Assembly (NCBI RefSeq): GCF_016545825.1
Contig: NC_052617.1
Coordinates: 5,910,600-5,974,599, forward strand
Length of the DNA: 64,000 bases
Source of the DNA: Eucalyptus grandis
Taxonomy: Eukaryota > Streptophyta > Magnoliopsida > Myrtales > Myrtaceae
Direction: 5' to 3'
Shown piece after piece: positions 35,601-48,086 of this stretch; positions within the stretch are counted from its first letter, which is position 1; the number at the start of each line of letters is the position of its first letter. Made by a program: the position numbers and the translations under genes. The notes beneath the pieces were generated by a model. That model worked only from the letters and a program-made list of their open reading frames with translations, was not told where the DNA came from and searched no databases.

Positions 35601-38600
35601 ATTGGTCGATTTGATCAAATTTGCAATGCACGTTTACCTAGAGGACTTGATCCCCACTCTGTTCCTTCAGAGGAGCTTGGTGCTTCATTGGGGTAATTTA
35701 TGGATATGGCAAAAAACTTGCAGAGATTCTCCTGTTCTAGTTAACCTTTTACTTTTACCCTCTTTCAGGCATAGTTTGTCTTTTGGTTTTCAATGATTAG
35801 TGCAGTCCTTCCTTGATAGTGTCTTGTTTCTCAACAACGTGAGTTTCTCTAAACTAACATTCTAATTACTTTGTTGCATAACAGATACATGGTTCTACTT
35901 CTTAATATTGTTGTTCAGATCTTGGCTGCACCAGCACTTCACAACTCAGGATTTGCGGTGAGGACAATTTTATAATTTGAACAACATGAACTTTTCCACT
36001 GAGTTTTATCTGTGATTCTCTCAACATCTTTGTTTTGGTTTTTTCCTTTCAGCATTTGGCCTACAGTAAAAATAGTTTTCCTATATGCAAGATACTTGAA
36101 TGTGATACAAAATGAATTTGGACTCCCAACCAAACACAGGCATGTAAATAGACAGGAAATGAGAACATTAAAAAGTGCTTACTGCTCTTTCTGATGGTTA
36201 CCTATCAGTTGGACTCTCGCCCTTGAACTGAAAGGCAGCTGTGATTCAAAAGTAATACTTGTTAATCTTTTCAATTCATTTGTGAAGATATGCATCAGCA
36301 TTACTTTTGCGAAGGCTTGAATAAATGTGCTTACTATATTACTTACCTTTGCTTTATTGTTGCAATGCCTGTATTCTCTTTTGAGAATTAGCTGTATTTG
36401 TGGGCTTTCCTTTGTTTCACATAATGTTGATATAATATCAATTTTAGGGTTTCTTCCACCCCGGAATCTCATGATACTGTATGTCTCAACTTGAAATGGA
36501 AATTGGAGTTGTGTTTCTTTAATAGTGCAATACTATATTCTGTCATGAACCATTCCAAAAAATTTTCACTGATATCTTATTAAAAAATGGATGACTATGT
36601 CTCTTAATTAAGAATAGACTCTCTTTGTTGATTGATTGATATTTGTCCCTTCTGTTGTAATGTTGATTTAATATCAATTTTAGGGTTTCTTCCACCCCTG
36701 GATCTCATGAGGCTATATGTCTTGACTTGGAATGGAAATTGGAGTTGTTTTTCTTTAATAGTGCAATACTATATTTCATTATTAAATGTTCCAAACATTT
36801 TCACTCACATCGTATTAAAAAAAAAAGGATGATTCTATGTCTCTTAATTAAGAATAAACTCTTTATGTTGATTGACTGATATTTTTCCCCTTTGTATAAT
36901 AGGGTTCTTGCTCTCGAATTTGGCAACGAGATTCTTATTGGGATGCTCGTCCATCTTCTCGAAGGTAGATTCTTGTGCAATGACATTCGACAACTTGGGT
37001 GCTCAAGCTTGCTTGTCTGAAATTTTTGTGTGCCTTGCAGCAATGAATATCCCCTTTTCATACCACGCCAAAACTATTGCTCCACTAGTGGAGAAAATTC
37101 GTGGTCAGACAGAAGCTCAAGTAATTTCGGTGTTGCTTCAATGGAGTCAGAGAGAAAGGCCCAGCTTGATTCTTGTAGAAGTAGCAGTTTTAGTTTTACT
37201 TCTGCTTCTCCTCATTCTGTCGAAACACACAAGGATTTGCAGAGAGGAATATCCCTTTTGAAGAAAAGTGTGGCATGCATCACAACATATTGCTTCAATT
37301 CTCTCTGTTTAGATGTCCCTTCTGAGGTGTCTACTTTTGAGGCATTTGCTAGATTATTGAGCATACTCTCTTCTTCGAAGGAAGTTCGCTCTGTAATTTC
37401 TCTGAAGATGGCTTGTTCAAGGTACCCACTTTCATTGCCTTTTAGCACAATGAAGAAAGTAGAAAGTGTGTTTTCAGTCTGACTTTGAATTAGTTTGTCA
37501 CCTTTCTGGGTGTGTACTTGTATGGATATGCCAGAGTTAGATCACTTGTTTCTTCAGTAATAACCATTTTGAACAGGATGAGATGATGATGATAGGAGGT
37601 ATATTAGTTCAAAAAGATGAGAAGTAGATATGTTTGTCAGGAACTTAAAAGCTTTCCTTTTAAAGTTGACTTGTAACTTGGAGTTTGTGCCAGAACCTCG
37701 AGGACTTCATGACTTTGAGGTCAGGTGACATAGTTTATATGTTATTCTGTATATGCAGCATTCTGCATATTGGCCATTATGCAAACTCAATACTAGTTTT
37801 TGCTAATATGCCACATTTTCTTTGCATTCCGTGTCTCACTTTTATATCTCCATTGATTTGCAGATCAAGTAAGCAAGGTCAACAGTTAAATAAGTCTGTG
37901 TGGAACGTGAACTCAGCTATCACATCAAGCACTTTACTGGAAAGTGCACATATGCTTCCTATTGTGGTATGAGTGAGAATGTATTTAGATTTTCACAGTT
38001 GATTCATATTGATGTAGTTCCTGATATTATTTGAGTACTTTTAGCTGACTTGTATTCTGAAATTTGATCCTTTTGCACTTGACCTTTGCTTACATTGAAT
38101 TAAAACTGGCATATCTTAAAATGATTTTGAGATTTGGTACTTAGATTGCTTTCATTGTGCTATGTGGGACAGGTTTGCTAATTACACCATCACTCCCCCT
38201 CTTTTCTTGTCTACATTAAGATGGTGGGCAATTGTGATCACTAAATCTATTTTTCACTTTTGGTGTCACAAACTAATACTAATCTAATACTAACAGAATA
38301 GAAAAGAACTGTCTTTTCTCTATACTTTCCCCCTTCTGAATTAGTGGATGTTGCCAAAGGGAGTGGTGATGTCATATGCAAAAAGATAGAGACTGTGCAT
38401 GTGAATTGTGTGCCATGATATGCAATGCAATCGATTTCTATGGTAGAGTTATATTCTATCTATTACAACTGTTGTGAAGATATCATTTGACCCTTTTTTT
38501 GGTGAATTAGTATGAGATTATCGTATAAATTCATGGTTATGTGATTAGAACTGATATTACCAATATCTCCTCTTTTCTTTTATGTTCAGCGGACAGCTTC

Positions 38601-38879
38601 CAAAGATGAGATTCCTTTTGCATAATCTTGGTTGGTTTACACCTTCGCTGGTTTTGATGAGCTTGCCGTGCCTTGCAGAAAAACATTGGTGATGCCAATC
38701 CTCCTAATTCAACTGCCAGCTTTCTTTATGCTACTGATTTGTCGGATATGGGAAAGAATGAGTCTCTTATTGATGGATGGGATTTAGTGGAACATCCTAC
38801 TTTTCCTCCGCCACCATCACACAATGAGGATGTTGAGCATTGGACCCGAGCGATGTTTATTGATGCCACAAAGAAATGA
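32618..38879 (+). CDS. ATG14: ATG14, plant autophagy PI3-kinase complex subunit
   Basis: Twelve exons (32618-32697, 32874-32961, 33703-33802, 33877-33950, 34086-34157, 34700-34777, 35568-35692, 35885-35957, 36903-36964, 37041-37421, 37864-37966, 38679-38879) splice in phase to 478 residues. The N-terminus has two CxxC pairs, CAIC (8-11) and CTVC (20-23), the cysteine-rich motif of ATG14/Barkor, then a coiled coil (LKSRRDALYSRLSEVLVAK.., LREKFYRKKEQLVQ..) and a C-terminal UVRAG/ATG14-like domain with GYMVLLLNIVVQILAAPALH. Arabidopsis relatives (ATG14a/b, once labelled DNA-directed RNA polymerase II protein) direct the VPS34-VPS15-ATG6 complex to autophagosome formation. The ATG was chosen because it opens the CxxC module and lies downstream of a TATA box; all other splice sites are GT-AG. 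The protein ends DATKK. Confidence 0.88.
34433..34608. repeat. Tandem duplication of 88 bp in ATG14 intron 5
   Basis: Two adjacent copies begin attgtttataaatgtttgat (34433 and 34521) and end gttttcagcc. They differ at only a few positions, so the duplication is recent. Confidence 0.9.
36422..36902. repeat. Tandem duplication of ~236 bp at the end of ATG14 intron 8
   Basis: Copies start at 36422 and 36658 (taatgttgat). Both carry the block atcaattttagggtttcttcc, a ttaattaagaata block and a pyrimidine-rich end. The second copy ends tttgtataatag and supplies the splice acceptor of exon 9; the first ends tctgttgtaatg and lacks an AG there. Confidence 0.9.
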
Positions 38880-41800
38880 TTTGGCAACCGAACAACCTTC
38901 CTACCTTATGTAAGTTACCACACTAGTGCACTTTATTTGCCAGTTACTTAAAAGATGTAGAAAGGAACCTATCATTCTTTCAATCGTGCCTGGCAAAGTG
39001 GAAGCAGGCAGGAGCTTTGGCCTCTGTGAATTCCCACAAGTTTAGCCTTGGTATTTAGCTGTCAACTTCTTTGCTTATTCCATGATGTTGTTGAGTTACA
39101 GTGATCAGCACTCTCAGTGGCCCTTGTATTTATGCAGTATCAATGCTAAGGTTCCACTTGTGCAGAAATTTATGCAGAACTTTTAGCCTGTTTAAGAGGG
39201 CTTTTCGCACTGTCTTCTAGTCCTGGCTTTTGCTTTGAATTGAACTTGAAGCTGTTGGCACTGGAACCTAGTGAAAAGCCAATAAGTAAATCCCAGAAGT
39301 AGAAGCTAAAAGCATGTGCCTGAGCTTTTGGTTCATGCTTTTGCCTTTTGAAAAGTATGTGAGATGTGTTAAAAGTATCCTTTAAAGACTTAGAAGGAAA
39401 GAGAACCAGTTTTAAGTGTTATGACTTCTCAGTAGGCATTTTGTTTTGTTTTTATTTATAAGAAAAACTTGTTGGAGTTTTAAAACAGATTTCTACTTGG
39501 GGATTTTTTTTTCTTCTTTTCAGTTGATTGATACACTTTGGTCATATTCTGCATTTTCTTGAGTCTCAATTCAGGCCCTGAATTATATAGTCAGAGTTTC
39601 TTAAGATGCACTAAAGATATTTTGACTATAACCCTTCATCTTGGTAAGTTTTTCTTTCTAGGACAAGAATCTTGACTTTTGTTATAAATGATAGAGATGT
39701 GACTTTTCTACATTTCTTCATTGATTCTTTTGTCTGTGTGAGTATACTTCTGACCTTTTGGCAATCTTTTTTATGCATCAGTTGATTGATTCAAAGAAAA
39801 CTTGTGGAAAAGGATAAAAATCTCAGACAAGTAAATTGTAAAGTCATTTGTTGCATCATTATAAGCTACTACAGCATGTGAAACATCTGCTTGGCTGTTT
39901 TTTTTTGCAGGTTTCTCTTGTTTTTCTGTCAGAGCTAGCTCTGCTGCTCTCTTTTAAGGGTTCTGGAATCTTCTCTTTACAGGTGGGAGGTTCGTCATGG
40001 AAAGGGCATACAAGAAAAGCACTTGCTCAATGCAGGGAATGAGCATTGCTTGTTGTAAATATGTGTGGATAGGGATTAGGTGTTGACATGTAAATACAAA
40101 AGGGCTGTCTCTAGTCACTAATTTGGTTGCAGAGTTTCTTTCTGTGATCTGTCGGATCATGTAACTACTTGACAGATACTAACTAGACTACACCTCGTAG
40201 ATGTACATTCCCCTGCAGCAAGGACTAAATTGAAGAAAAAGAAATTCACTTATGTTCCTGATAATTCTTCCCATCTTCATTTTGTCTGAAGTCATAATGC
40301 CTTGTGAAGCAAGCTATGTTCATTATTCAGTGGATCTATGTAAGGTTCATGCCCTTCTGCAGCGAGCCTGCAAAACCCTTGGGAATTTATGTGATGTTTG
40401 GAACAAATGTGATGATTGAGGCAGTGGCACTTTGTGCTGAATAGTTTTGCGCAGGTCTGTCTGATCTCTGTCTGTAACAGATCCGTATTTATGCCACAAA
40501 TTCTCTTAAGATAATGAGCAACTGTAATTGTGGACGGTCATGCTATACTCGACGAATCTTTGGTGGGGGCTGCCCGTGGAAAAACTTGTAGAACCGTAGC
40601 TGGATTGCCAATGTCTACTACAACTATAGAACGAGAAATGCAGTCGTTCGCGGTGACCTTTCAAGAATTGGAGTTGTCACAATGTCTTCCTAGGAAGCTT
40701 TGCGCCTAAGAATTGGGAATCCTGATAGCTGTGATGAGCTCATTCAGGAGCCACTGTATTTAATGCTGCATATGCCTCTGCTTGGGGTTCCCAAAAGTGC
40801 AGAACATACCTTCTGCTTTTGGGATCTGATGGCGAAGGAAATGTGCCTGATATGTGCATGATATATCACTCATCTACATGCAAGAGACGTCTATGTCTTT
40901 TCCGAGCTGAACATCCATTCTGGGCATTAGATGCTTCTGAGCAAGAGCAACAACATGAAAAGCCAGCAGGTTGGGACCCATAAAAAGCACTTTTTCTGTC
41001 TGTTTTTAAAGTGATGCTATTATTGGTATGTCTTCTTCCGCAATAGCAGCAAAAACTGGTTGACGAGTTCTTTCCAAAATTTGATGGGTGAAGTTTCCAG
41101 AAAACCAATCTTATGACTCAAGTAGATCGAAACAATAAAGAATAAAAAATCGCATATTCTATGTTTTATATATACTAGAAAAGAGATGAGCTCGTGCGCC
41201 GCAGTTGGTACTTGGGCATGGAGCTCGAATCTGAGGAAAAGAGCAGCTCCAGTTCCTACGCAAGAGGAAAATTTCAGAATTAGTAAGAACGTACGTTTTC
41301 AGTGATTTTGAGTAGGAAAATGAAATCCTTTCAAGTATGTAATAACGAGATTCAAAGGAGTGCAAATGCAACGAGATATCAAACCACGACTGAATTTCAG
41401 CCGGACAGACTTTTGATGACCAACTTAAAGGATGGTCGAATCCTCAACTACCTTGGCCTAAGAGAAACATTTACACAGTTCATGCTGGAAACCCACCTAC
41501 TTCAGAGACCATTATTGGAGTCTTATGGCACAAAGAAACCCTTCCAAAACTCCGAGACGACCCATCGATTTTTGCCCAATTAGGACTTGGAGCAGAAATT
41601 CTTCCATGGAGAAATGATTGAAGAAGTCACAAAAGGAACCTCTCTACTGGAGGCATTCAAATGTGTCTACATTCTATCGTGCTTGTTAATTCTGATTTTC
41701 TCCCCAAGAGTCGCATATCTACGAACATTTACCAAATGAGAGTCCACAAAGGGAAAAATGATACTGAAAATCTAGCGGTCGTGTGGTATCTATTAAAAAC

Positions 41801-42438
41801 ACATTTGAGTTCTTCCATGATGCAGGCAACAGAACGCCCCATGATGAGCAAGCCGAAATTCTCCAAGGGATTGGAAATTCCCGACCAGAGGGGAAATTAG
41901 TGATTCTCTTACTGTGAGCGAAAGCAAGGCAGCGAACGACGTGCAAAACTAAGAAACAGAGATGCACGCGACGATGCATGTCGTTCAGCAACTAGCTTCT
42001 GTTCTCGAGAGGGAAACAGATTTTTACTGTATTGAAGTTGGATTAAACCACGTCCCAATAAAAGGCACCGCAGAACCTAGCCTCCATATGCACCTGAATA
42101 AGTCTAATGGGTCTTACAATCTCAGGCTCTAACAGAACAGTTCAATAAATCTAATTGGTCCGATTCCGTTGATTCCACCAGAGACAGCGACAAACAGATG
42201 CCACAAAACGGATGAACAGTGATAGGTAAACAAAGCTGTGATCCACGATAAGAATGCCATGAAGAACGTAGTCGTTCTATCCTTTCCCAAATAACTCCAT
42301 GATCGACTTCGAAACTATAGAACAAAGGGCAATATTCTTGTCGCATAAAGGATGGAAATTTTAAATTCCGTTTCATACAATGTCATGCCAAAGGAGATCA
42401 AGAAGTCATTTATATTTTGTCAATAAAGATGGCGAAAA
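38880..42438. other. ATG14 3' flank and bZIP 3' flank
   Basis: The first part is probably ATG14 3' UTR. The remainder contains only short open frames without recognisable domains (39848-40042, 40866-41108, 41302-41583, 41661-41900, 42122-42376). I looked here on the minus strand for the missing C-terminal exon of the bZIP gene (the usual RRT.SAPF-type ending) and did not find it. Confidence 0.4.
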
Positions 42439-43409
42439 TTATACCTTCTGTTTCCTGAGCCAGTTATTTGTTTTCCTCAAGCGAAGAGCTTGATGTTCCA
42501 AATGGTTGGTGTAGGCCTTCATCAACACAGGAGGAATACAGCTCAGAAGATAGAACACAACTTTGAAGGTGGCAAGTAGAAGATTTCAATAGGTCACAAA
42601 CAACCATCAGCTCAGATCACGTGGCTAACCTGTTTCCTTGCCCTTGATCTGGCAGCTGACTCGCGATTCTTGATCATCCTCTTTTGCCTCCTCTCTACGG
42701 TCTTATCCATGACCTCATCTGAGTATCTATACTTCTTTTCGCTAGATCCCTGAGAATCAGGTGATGTAGCAGATATGGCTGGCGCTGAAATGGGCAGAGA
42801 TTTTTGGTTCTCTGCATAACCTGTTTCAAAACCTTGGTTCTCGTAGGCAGAACTTGAAACATTGAAATTCGAATTAAGCACTACCAATGGCTGCTGCTGT
42901 TGGACTGAAGCCATGTGAAGTTGCACCCAGTCCATTGGCTGCGAAACCACCATCATGGGATCAACTGCCGCGGTTGGCTCCTGATTGATGGGATTCTCTT
43001 GGACATCCAAGTTGATAACGCCAGCACCGACAAGAAAATTCTCGAGTGTGGTTTCTCCGAGAGTCATCTGTGGATCAAGGGACTGGTTATTTACGGAGCC
43101 GACTTGCTCAGTATCCACAATCTCACCCCAGACATCTTCCTCTGGTTTCTTATTTTGCGTCTCATTGAGGTCGAAGTTGCCGAGGAAGACGGAAGGGGTA
43201 GAATGAGGATTCTGCTGCTGAAGGCCTTCTTCAGCTGGTGTGACTCTAGTTAATTCGTTTAAAGTCATGCCGTTGAAGGGTTTGCCAAGATTCCCCATCT
43301 GCCTATGAACATCACCAAAGGTGAGAGTGGAGAGAGATTCTTCTCTACCCAACGGAAGAAAATGTGTCCCGTGAGCTTTAATCGCAGAAGGCATGCTTTT
43401 GTCATCCAT
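42439..43409 (-). CDS. Group A bZIP transcription factor, ABI5/AREB-like
   Basis: Exon 1 (43409-42630) encodes 260 residues and exon 2 starts at 42516. Group A motifs are present: SLSTLTFGDVHRQMGNLGKPF near residue 25, FNGMTLNEL, VWGEIV, and a C2-like LGETTLENFLVGAGV. The basic region RMIKNRESAARSRARKQ (244-260) has the invariant N-x7-R (N248, R256) and is followed by AYTNHLEHQ. Such proteins bind ABA-response elements (ACGT cores) in the nucleus and are controlled by SnRK2 kinases. The intron falls after RARKQ, as in relatives. The zipper is unusual (LEHQALRLRKTNNWLRKQK). After KQK the frame either meets GTA-TAA (stop at 42441-42439, 285 residues) or uses GTATAA as a donor to an exon I could not find. 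The end is therefore uncertain. A (GA)n leader lies about 450 bases upstream. Confidence 0.8.
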
Positions 43410-44571
43410 ATATGATCAATGCAAAGGCTCTGAAAACTTCATCAAAGATTGAGCTTTCACTGAAACATCATTGCAAGCAAACCAGAAAACGTTGAATTTG
43501 CATTGTCTGATGAACGAGCCAACATAACCTGGAATGCTCAAGCAGACGGAGATGAGAAAATTGATGCTTTGCGAATGGTTTAAATGATCGTATAAACACG
43601 GGAGCACGCGGACTTAGAGGGGGTCAAGGAAGAAGATTACGCGGAGCGAAATGCGAGCCGCCAAAAAGATCGAAGAACCAGTTCGGTTGAAGAGTGGCGA
43701 GTGGATCATACTTTTGGAGGGGGTAGGATAAAAAGAGAATGTTCTCATCTTAACAGCAAATGCTGATTTTCATGCTACATCGTAGGGATACAATGAAGGG
43801 TCTCCCAGGACCCCAACAGCCCTCTTGAGATCACTCCACCTACCTTCCCTCTTTCTCTCTCTCTCTCTCTGCAGGAATAAATAGTCCGAGTAGGTTGACA
43901 GTTATTTCCGGTAGTGGAAAAGCCCAACTAAGACACCCGACTATAATGAGATTAGTGCCGGAAGTATCGAAACCTCTTGAAAGACGCTGAGAATTGATCA
44001 GAGATTGAGCTAATAATAAGCTCACTTGGTTATGATTTTATCGTCTATTGGAAGTTCCATAATCAGGCACCATAAAAACGATTAATCTGGTTACAGGTAC
44101 CGATCGTATGGTATATTTTCTTTTATGGAGATTGGAAATGTTTGAGGCTTATTTCGTTCACATTTCTTTGTAGACTTGACAGTTCCACCCAAAATTAGAA
44201 CTTTGCACAAGCAGCCCTGCTACAACAAACATGAGAAACCAAGCAAGATGAGGGGATTACAGCTTTGCTAGTCGCATTTGTTTATCACGTGGCATTGACA
44301 AGTGATGAAGCGAGCCGAACAACATAGAGATCTCTCAATACTGAAACATACTAGTACCATCCAATTACTCATGCAAGAGTCCCTAGTAGATGTCAGGAAA
44401 TCAACTCTAAAATGAAGCTTTCTCCGAGGATGGCAAACGCATAGGAGACATAGGTATCACAGAGTCGATTTTTTTTTTCATCTTTTTGTTTGGTTGAGGT
44501 GAAATGTCGCCATTTAATTCTGATCAGACTTTTCGATTATGATCAGTGCAGTGTGCTGTTCAATGGCCTTC
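43410..44571. other. bZIP promoter and intergenic DNA
   Basis: Contains a (CT)n run at about 43853-43872, that is (GA)n on the bZIP sense strand, and otherwise no recognisable gene. Confidence 0.45.
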
Positions 44572-44664
44572 TCATTTCACCGCAAAGACGAGCTGTTCTG
44601 CAGCATTCCGGCTGGCAAGTTCTGACAGAGCATCAGAACTAGACAGCTTTCCAAGGTTCCTACC
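44572..44664 (-). other. Possible alternative terminal exon of the 44813-47069 gene
   Basis: After an AAAAG acceptor-like site the minus strand reads GRNLGKLSSSDALSELASRN, then AAEQLVFAVK and a stop. The composition looks like protein. It could splice in frame from ATG|GTACGG near 44840 of the upstream gene. The pyrimidine tract before the acceptor is poor, so this is speculative. Confidence 0.25.
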
Positions 44665-44812
44665 CTTTTCTCAAACATACCAATCCGCTATCATATGGTC
44701 ACAATCTAAGTGATTACATGTTATAAAGAAAAGAAAGTAATCTGCCACCAACATAACTGAAGAATGCTAACACCCTACCTCAAAAAGAATTGGAACTTGA
44801 CCGTGTCAGAAA

Positions 44813-47069
44813 TTAAAAGGACCAGTTAGACCGTACCATAAAAGCTGTTAATCCGGCCTTCCCATCCGTTACATGTACAACACCAGGGCGCAGGTTGAAT
44901 TTCTTGCCTATGTTGAAATTAATATAACTTTCGGCCTGAAACCGATTCCATCTAGACTGACCTTCAGACATCCCACTGAGACTCAGACCCCAGCCAAGTT
45001 CTTCATTGCAATCATTAGACAAGCTGACAGCCCATTCTACTTGTTTGGGACTTGACCTTTTCATCTCCATCCAAGCTCCTAGTCTTATATCCTCGTCCAG
45101 CTCTGACTCCAGCATCACAGCGACAGATCCAGATGGGGTGTAACCTTCTGTGCTCTCTCCTAATGGTTTGACTGGAAAATTCTCCAAATGAGGTCCGATC
45201 CCTGTCTTGCTTCAGTAAACTTATAGGAACTGAAAGGGGTCCACAAGAAAGATGTTGATTTGATAGCCTATGAAATTCATGAAGACCCAAAAGAGAGAGT
45301 TTTGTTTTTCCTGGAATTTGACACACAACTTGACCGAAAGTACTAAACAACTGCTCAATTCCGTGAGAACCGATATGCCTCCGCAATCCAGAAACACATT
45401 GACCAAGCGAAGCAGTGATATTTGATTTTCTTACGGTTAGTCCGATGGCACTGCCACTGTGATGATTTATCAGGGGAGGTCCAGAACACGGATATTCAGT
45501 GAGACCCTTTCCCTGCCACATAGAAGATGTTACTTGGGATATTGAGGGGGGAACAAGAAGCTGATGTGATCACGTGAATACATATTAGAATGCAGAGAAG
45601 TCACAGAGTTGCTGGGAAGGAGAGGGGCAATGTACATGGCATCATTAAGGAAAAAGCTCTACTTATTCCTGAACATCTATTTGACAAAGTAGATCCTAGT
45701 GCTGAAATTATTTGCCTAGTTATCTCCTATGAATGCCATTTTTTGTTCTGCACTTTGTTTTATTAAAAAATATATCAAACCAAAGTCATGAGAAAATTTG
45801 ACTGACAGCTTGTACCTGATGAAAACAACTTGAAATGACACCAACATCTCTGCATTGAGCTCCAACTGGGACTGCCATCACAGAAAACCAATCACTGAGA
45901 GATGCCCTGTAGAACACTTTTGCTAGGGAAAGTGGTGGGCTTTCTGGAAAACCATTCACATGTTCTCCGCCCCTTTGACCAGCAACAAACTGTGCCACAA
46001 GCACATCTTTCTCGCGAAGGGTTGTTTCGAAAGTGAATTTCGTGTCAATTCCAGTTCGAATTCCGGCTCCTGGGAAAGCACCATAATCCTGCTGATCAAC
46101 GTTATTAATCCTCAGAAGACCTCCCAACACATCAACCTCCCCCCTCACATGGGTACTAGCTTCCTGGAAAGGACTGTCCTTGGAAACCTTATAAAAAGAC
46201 AGGACGCGCTCAACTTTGTCTTGCCTGTCCCTCAGTTTCATAATATCTGAGAATGCTTCCCTCTGCAACCGCTTTAAGATTTCAATCTGAGAACAAAATC
46301 ACAGAAAGAACAACGAAACCCTGTCATACAACCTATCCCTACATAGGAAATCTGTATATCAGTCGATGCTGCATCCGCAAAGCAACCTACTTGAATAGTA
46401 AAACCAAGTAAAAATCAAAGCCCAGATATGGAAACATATGATAAAGCAGGACCAACCATTCATGTACATGGATTTACACGTAAAAGTATAAAATGAGACG
46501 ACAGGCCTCAGATTCGGGGCAGCATTTCCTAAGAAAATTGTTCCACTATCCAGACAGGAAGTCAAAACCATCATTGCACCAATCGATCGAACAGATTGAT
46601 CGCGTACAATATGCTCATCGTAGAAATTGCGTTGCCACTCTAATCCTTTAGCTTAACAAGCATACAATCTCATCCAGCTCATGGAATTCATCATCTTACA
46701 TAAAAATGTCTCCTTTCTCTACAGTTCTACTAAGAAGATATAAAATTTCTATCTAAGACAGAGAAACAACGGAACACCCAACCGCTCTAGCATCATCATC
46801 ATTGGCCTCTCGCGAAGTGCACAAAGAGTTCACATCTTGCGAAGCGCGAAGCTACGCGGCAGATGAATGGATTAGAGGACTGAGGCGCAGGAGGCAAGCG
46901 GCGGCAAAAGACCTGGAGATAGAGACAAGAACGAAGCGACGGGGGAACAGGAGGTTACCGGACGGCGGCGACCGGAGCCGTCACGGCGGTCGAGGACGCC
47001 GGCGACGAACTCCTGGCCGGATTTGGCCGCCCCCTTGAGCGATTCGACGAACGACGCGATCGGATCCAT
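44813..47069 (-). CDS. Plant protein of unknown function, with an apparent frameshift
   Basis: Exons 47069-46959, 46286-45816 and 45512-44813 join at good splice sites. The N-terminus is MDPIASFVESLKGAAKSGQE..VAGVLDRRD, and the second exon begins IEILKRLQREAFSDIMKLRD, a charged helical block. The rest is rich in Gly and beta-like alternation (SGSAIGLTVRKSNITASLGQ; GWGLSLSGMSEGQSRWNRFQ) and ends RSNWSF with a terminal Phe, which recalls an outer-membrane beta-barrel; that is inference only. I do not recognise a named family. The total exon length is 1282 bases, one more than a multiple of three: the frame shifts by one base between about 45180 and 45225, where the reading frame up to ISLLKQ must pass to a second frame from TGIGPHLENFPVKP on. 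The cause could be a one-base insertion, an assembly error or an unrecognised splice. Confidence 0.6.
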
Positions 47070-47089
47070 GCGACGGTCCCCGCCGGAGA

Positions 47090-47260
47090 GCCGGGCGTCC
47101 GAAAGCGGCTGAGCCGAGCCGAGCCGAGCGGGGCCGAGCTGGGCGGCGCGGTCTCGCCGTTTCCGCCTCCTCCACCTCCGTCTTACCTCGCGCGCATCGC
47201 GTTTCGCTCTCGCAACGAAGGAGAAGGAGAAGCGAGTTGGAATTGGCGAACCGGACCGGC
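47090..47260. promoter_or_regulatory. GC-rich promoter/leader of the unknown gene
   Basis: A GC-rich stretch with repeated gagccgagc units (47112-47135) directly upstream of the 47069 start codon. No TATA box is evident. Confidence 0.35.
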
Positions 47261-47504
47261 TAAACCGGGCCTGAACTCGAGCAGACCCGACGGTCGGGCC
47301 GTTCTGCGGCTCTTTCAGACTTGCTTTGTAACGAAGCCCATTTTAATCGGTTCACCTGGTTTTATCCTGCAAATATACGTTTGCCGCCCGCGCCGCCCCC
47401 CACCCAAAAAAAAAAAAAAAAGAAAAAAAGAAATTATTTTGAAATAATTGACTTTCCGGGATTTGGTAGTGAAAATGAAAATACAAATTTACCTGGCAGT
47501 AATT

Positions 47505-48086
47505 ATTAATTGGGTGATGAATATTATTGAATTTGAATTTTTGGACACCATAAATAAACTTGCATTATAATCGCATGAATATTTTTGAAGGTTCTTAATG
47601 ATGGAATTTGCATAAATAATGGTATGCAACTCAATAAAGAAACTCAAAAATTGAGTCAATGAAGCGTTACTTTTCATTGATATATATATATACCGTCACC
47701 TATAATTATAGTGAAAGATAAAGATAGAACATAACAATTTTACAAAAAAAAAAAATAGAAAAGATCTCCAAATGATCAACTCGTTCATACTTTATTTGAT
47801 TTGTTATCTTCATATTGAATTGTACAAGATTCTGCACTGCAAATATTGTGATTTTTTCTCTTTTGATTTGCTACTTCAATACTCAACGTATGACATAGAA
47901 ACGAAGTCATTTGAAAAACTTGATAAGTTGTATTTAAATTTAAGCAACAAAAGATGATAAGGTGTATCGATCATTCCCTATCGGTTGTATCAGGAGTATA
48001 CTTATGCATGTTCTTCAAACACACGAGCTAGTCGTCGCTCATAATATGAAGAACATAGTAAAAGATCATCGCCGCTGCCGCCGTCA
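47505..48086. other. 3' flank of the dead GDSL gene, part of the tandem duplication
   Basis: AT-rich sequence that aligns with 59520-59905 downstream of the intact copy: both carry tttgaatttttgga..ataataaata-type and cttttgaaggtccttaa-type blocks and catgttct near the gene end. This marks the left part of duplication unit A. Confidence 0.6.

Noticed and set aside
41100..42438. Search for a C-terminal bZIP exon
   Set aside because: No stretch with the Arg-rich terminal motif of group A bZIPs was found in any minus-strand frame I read.
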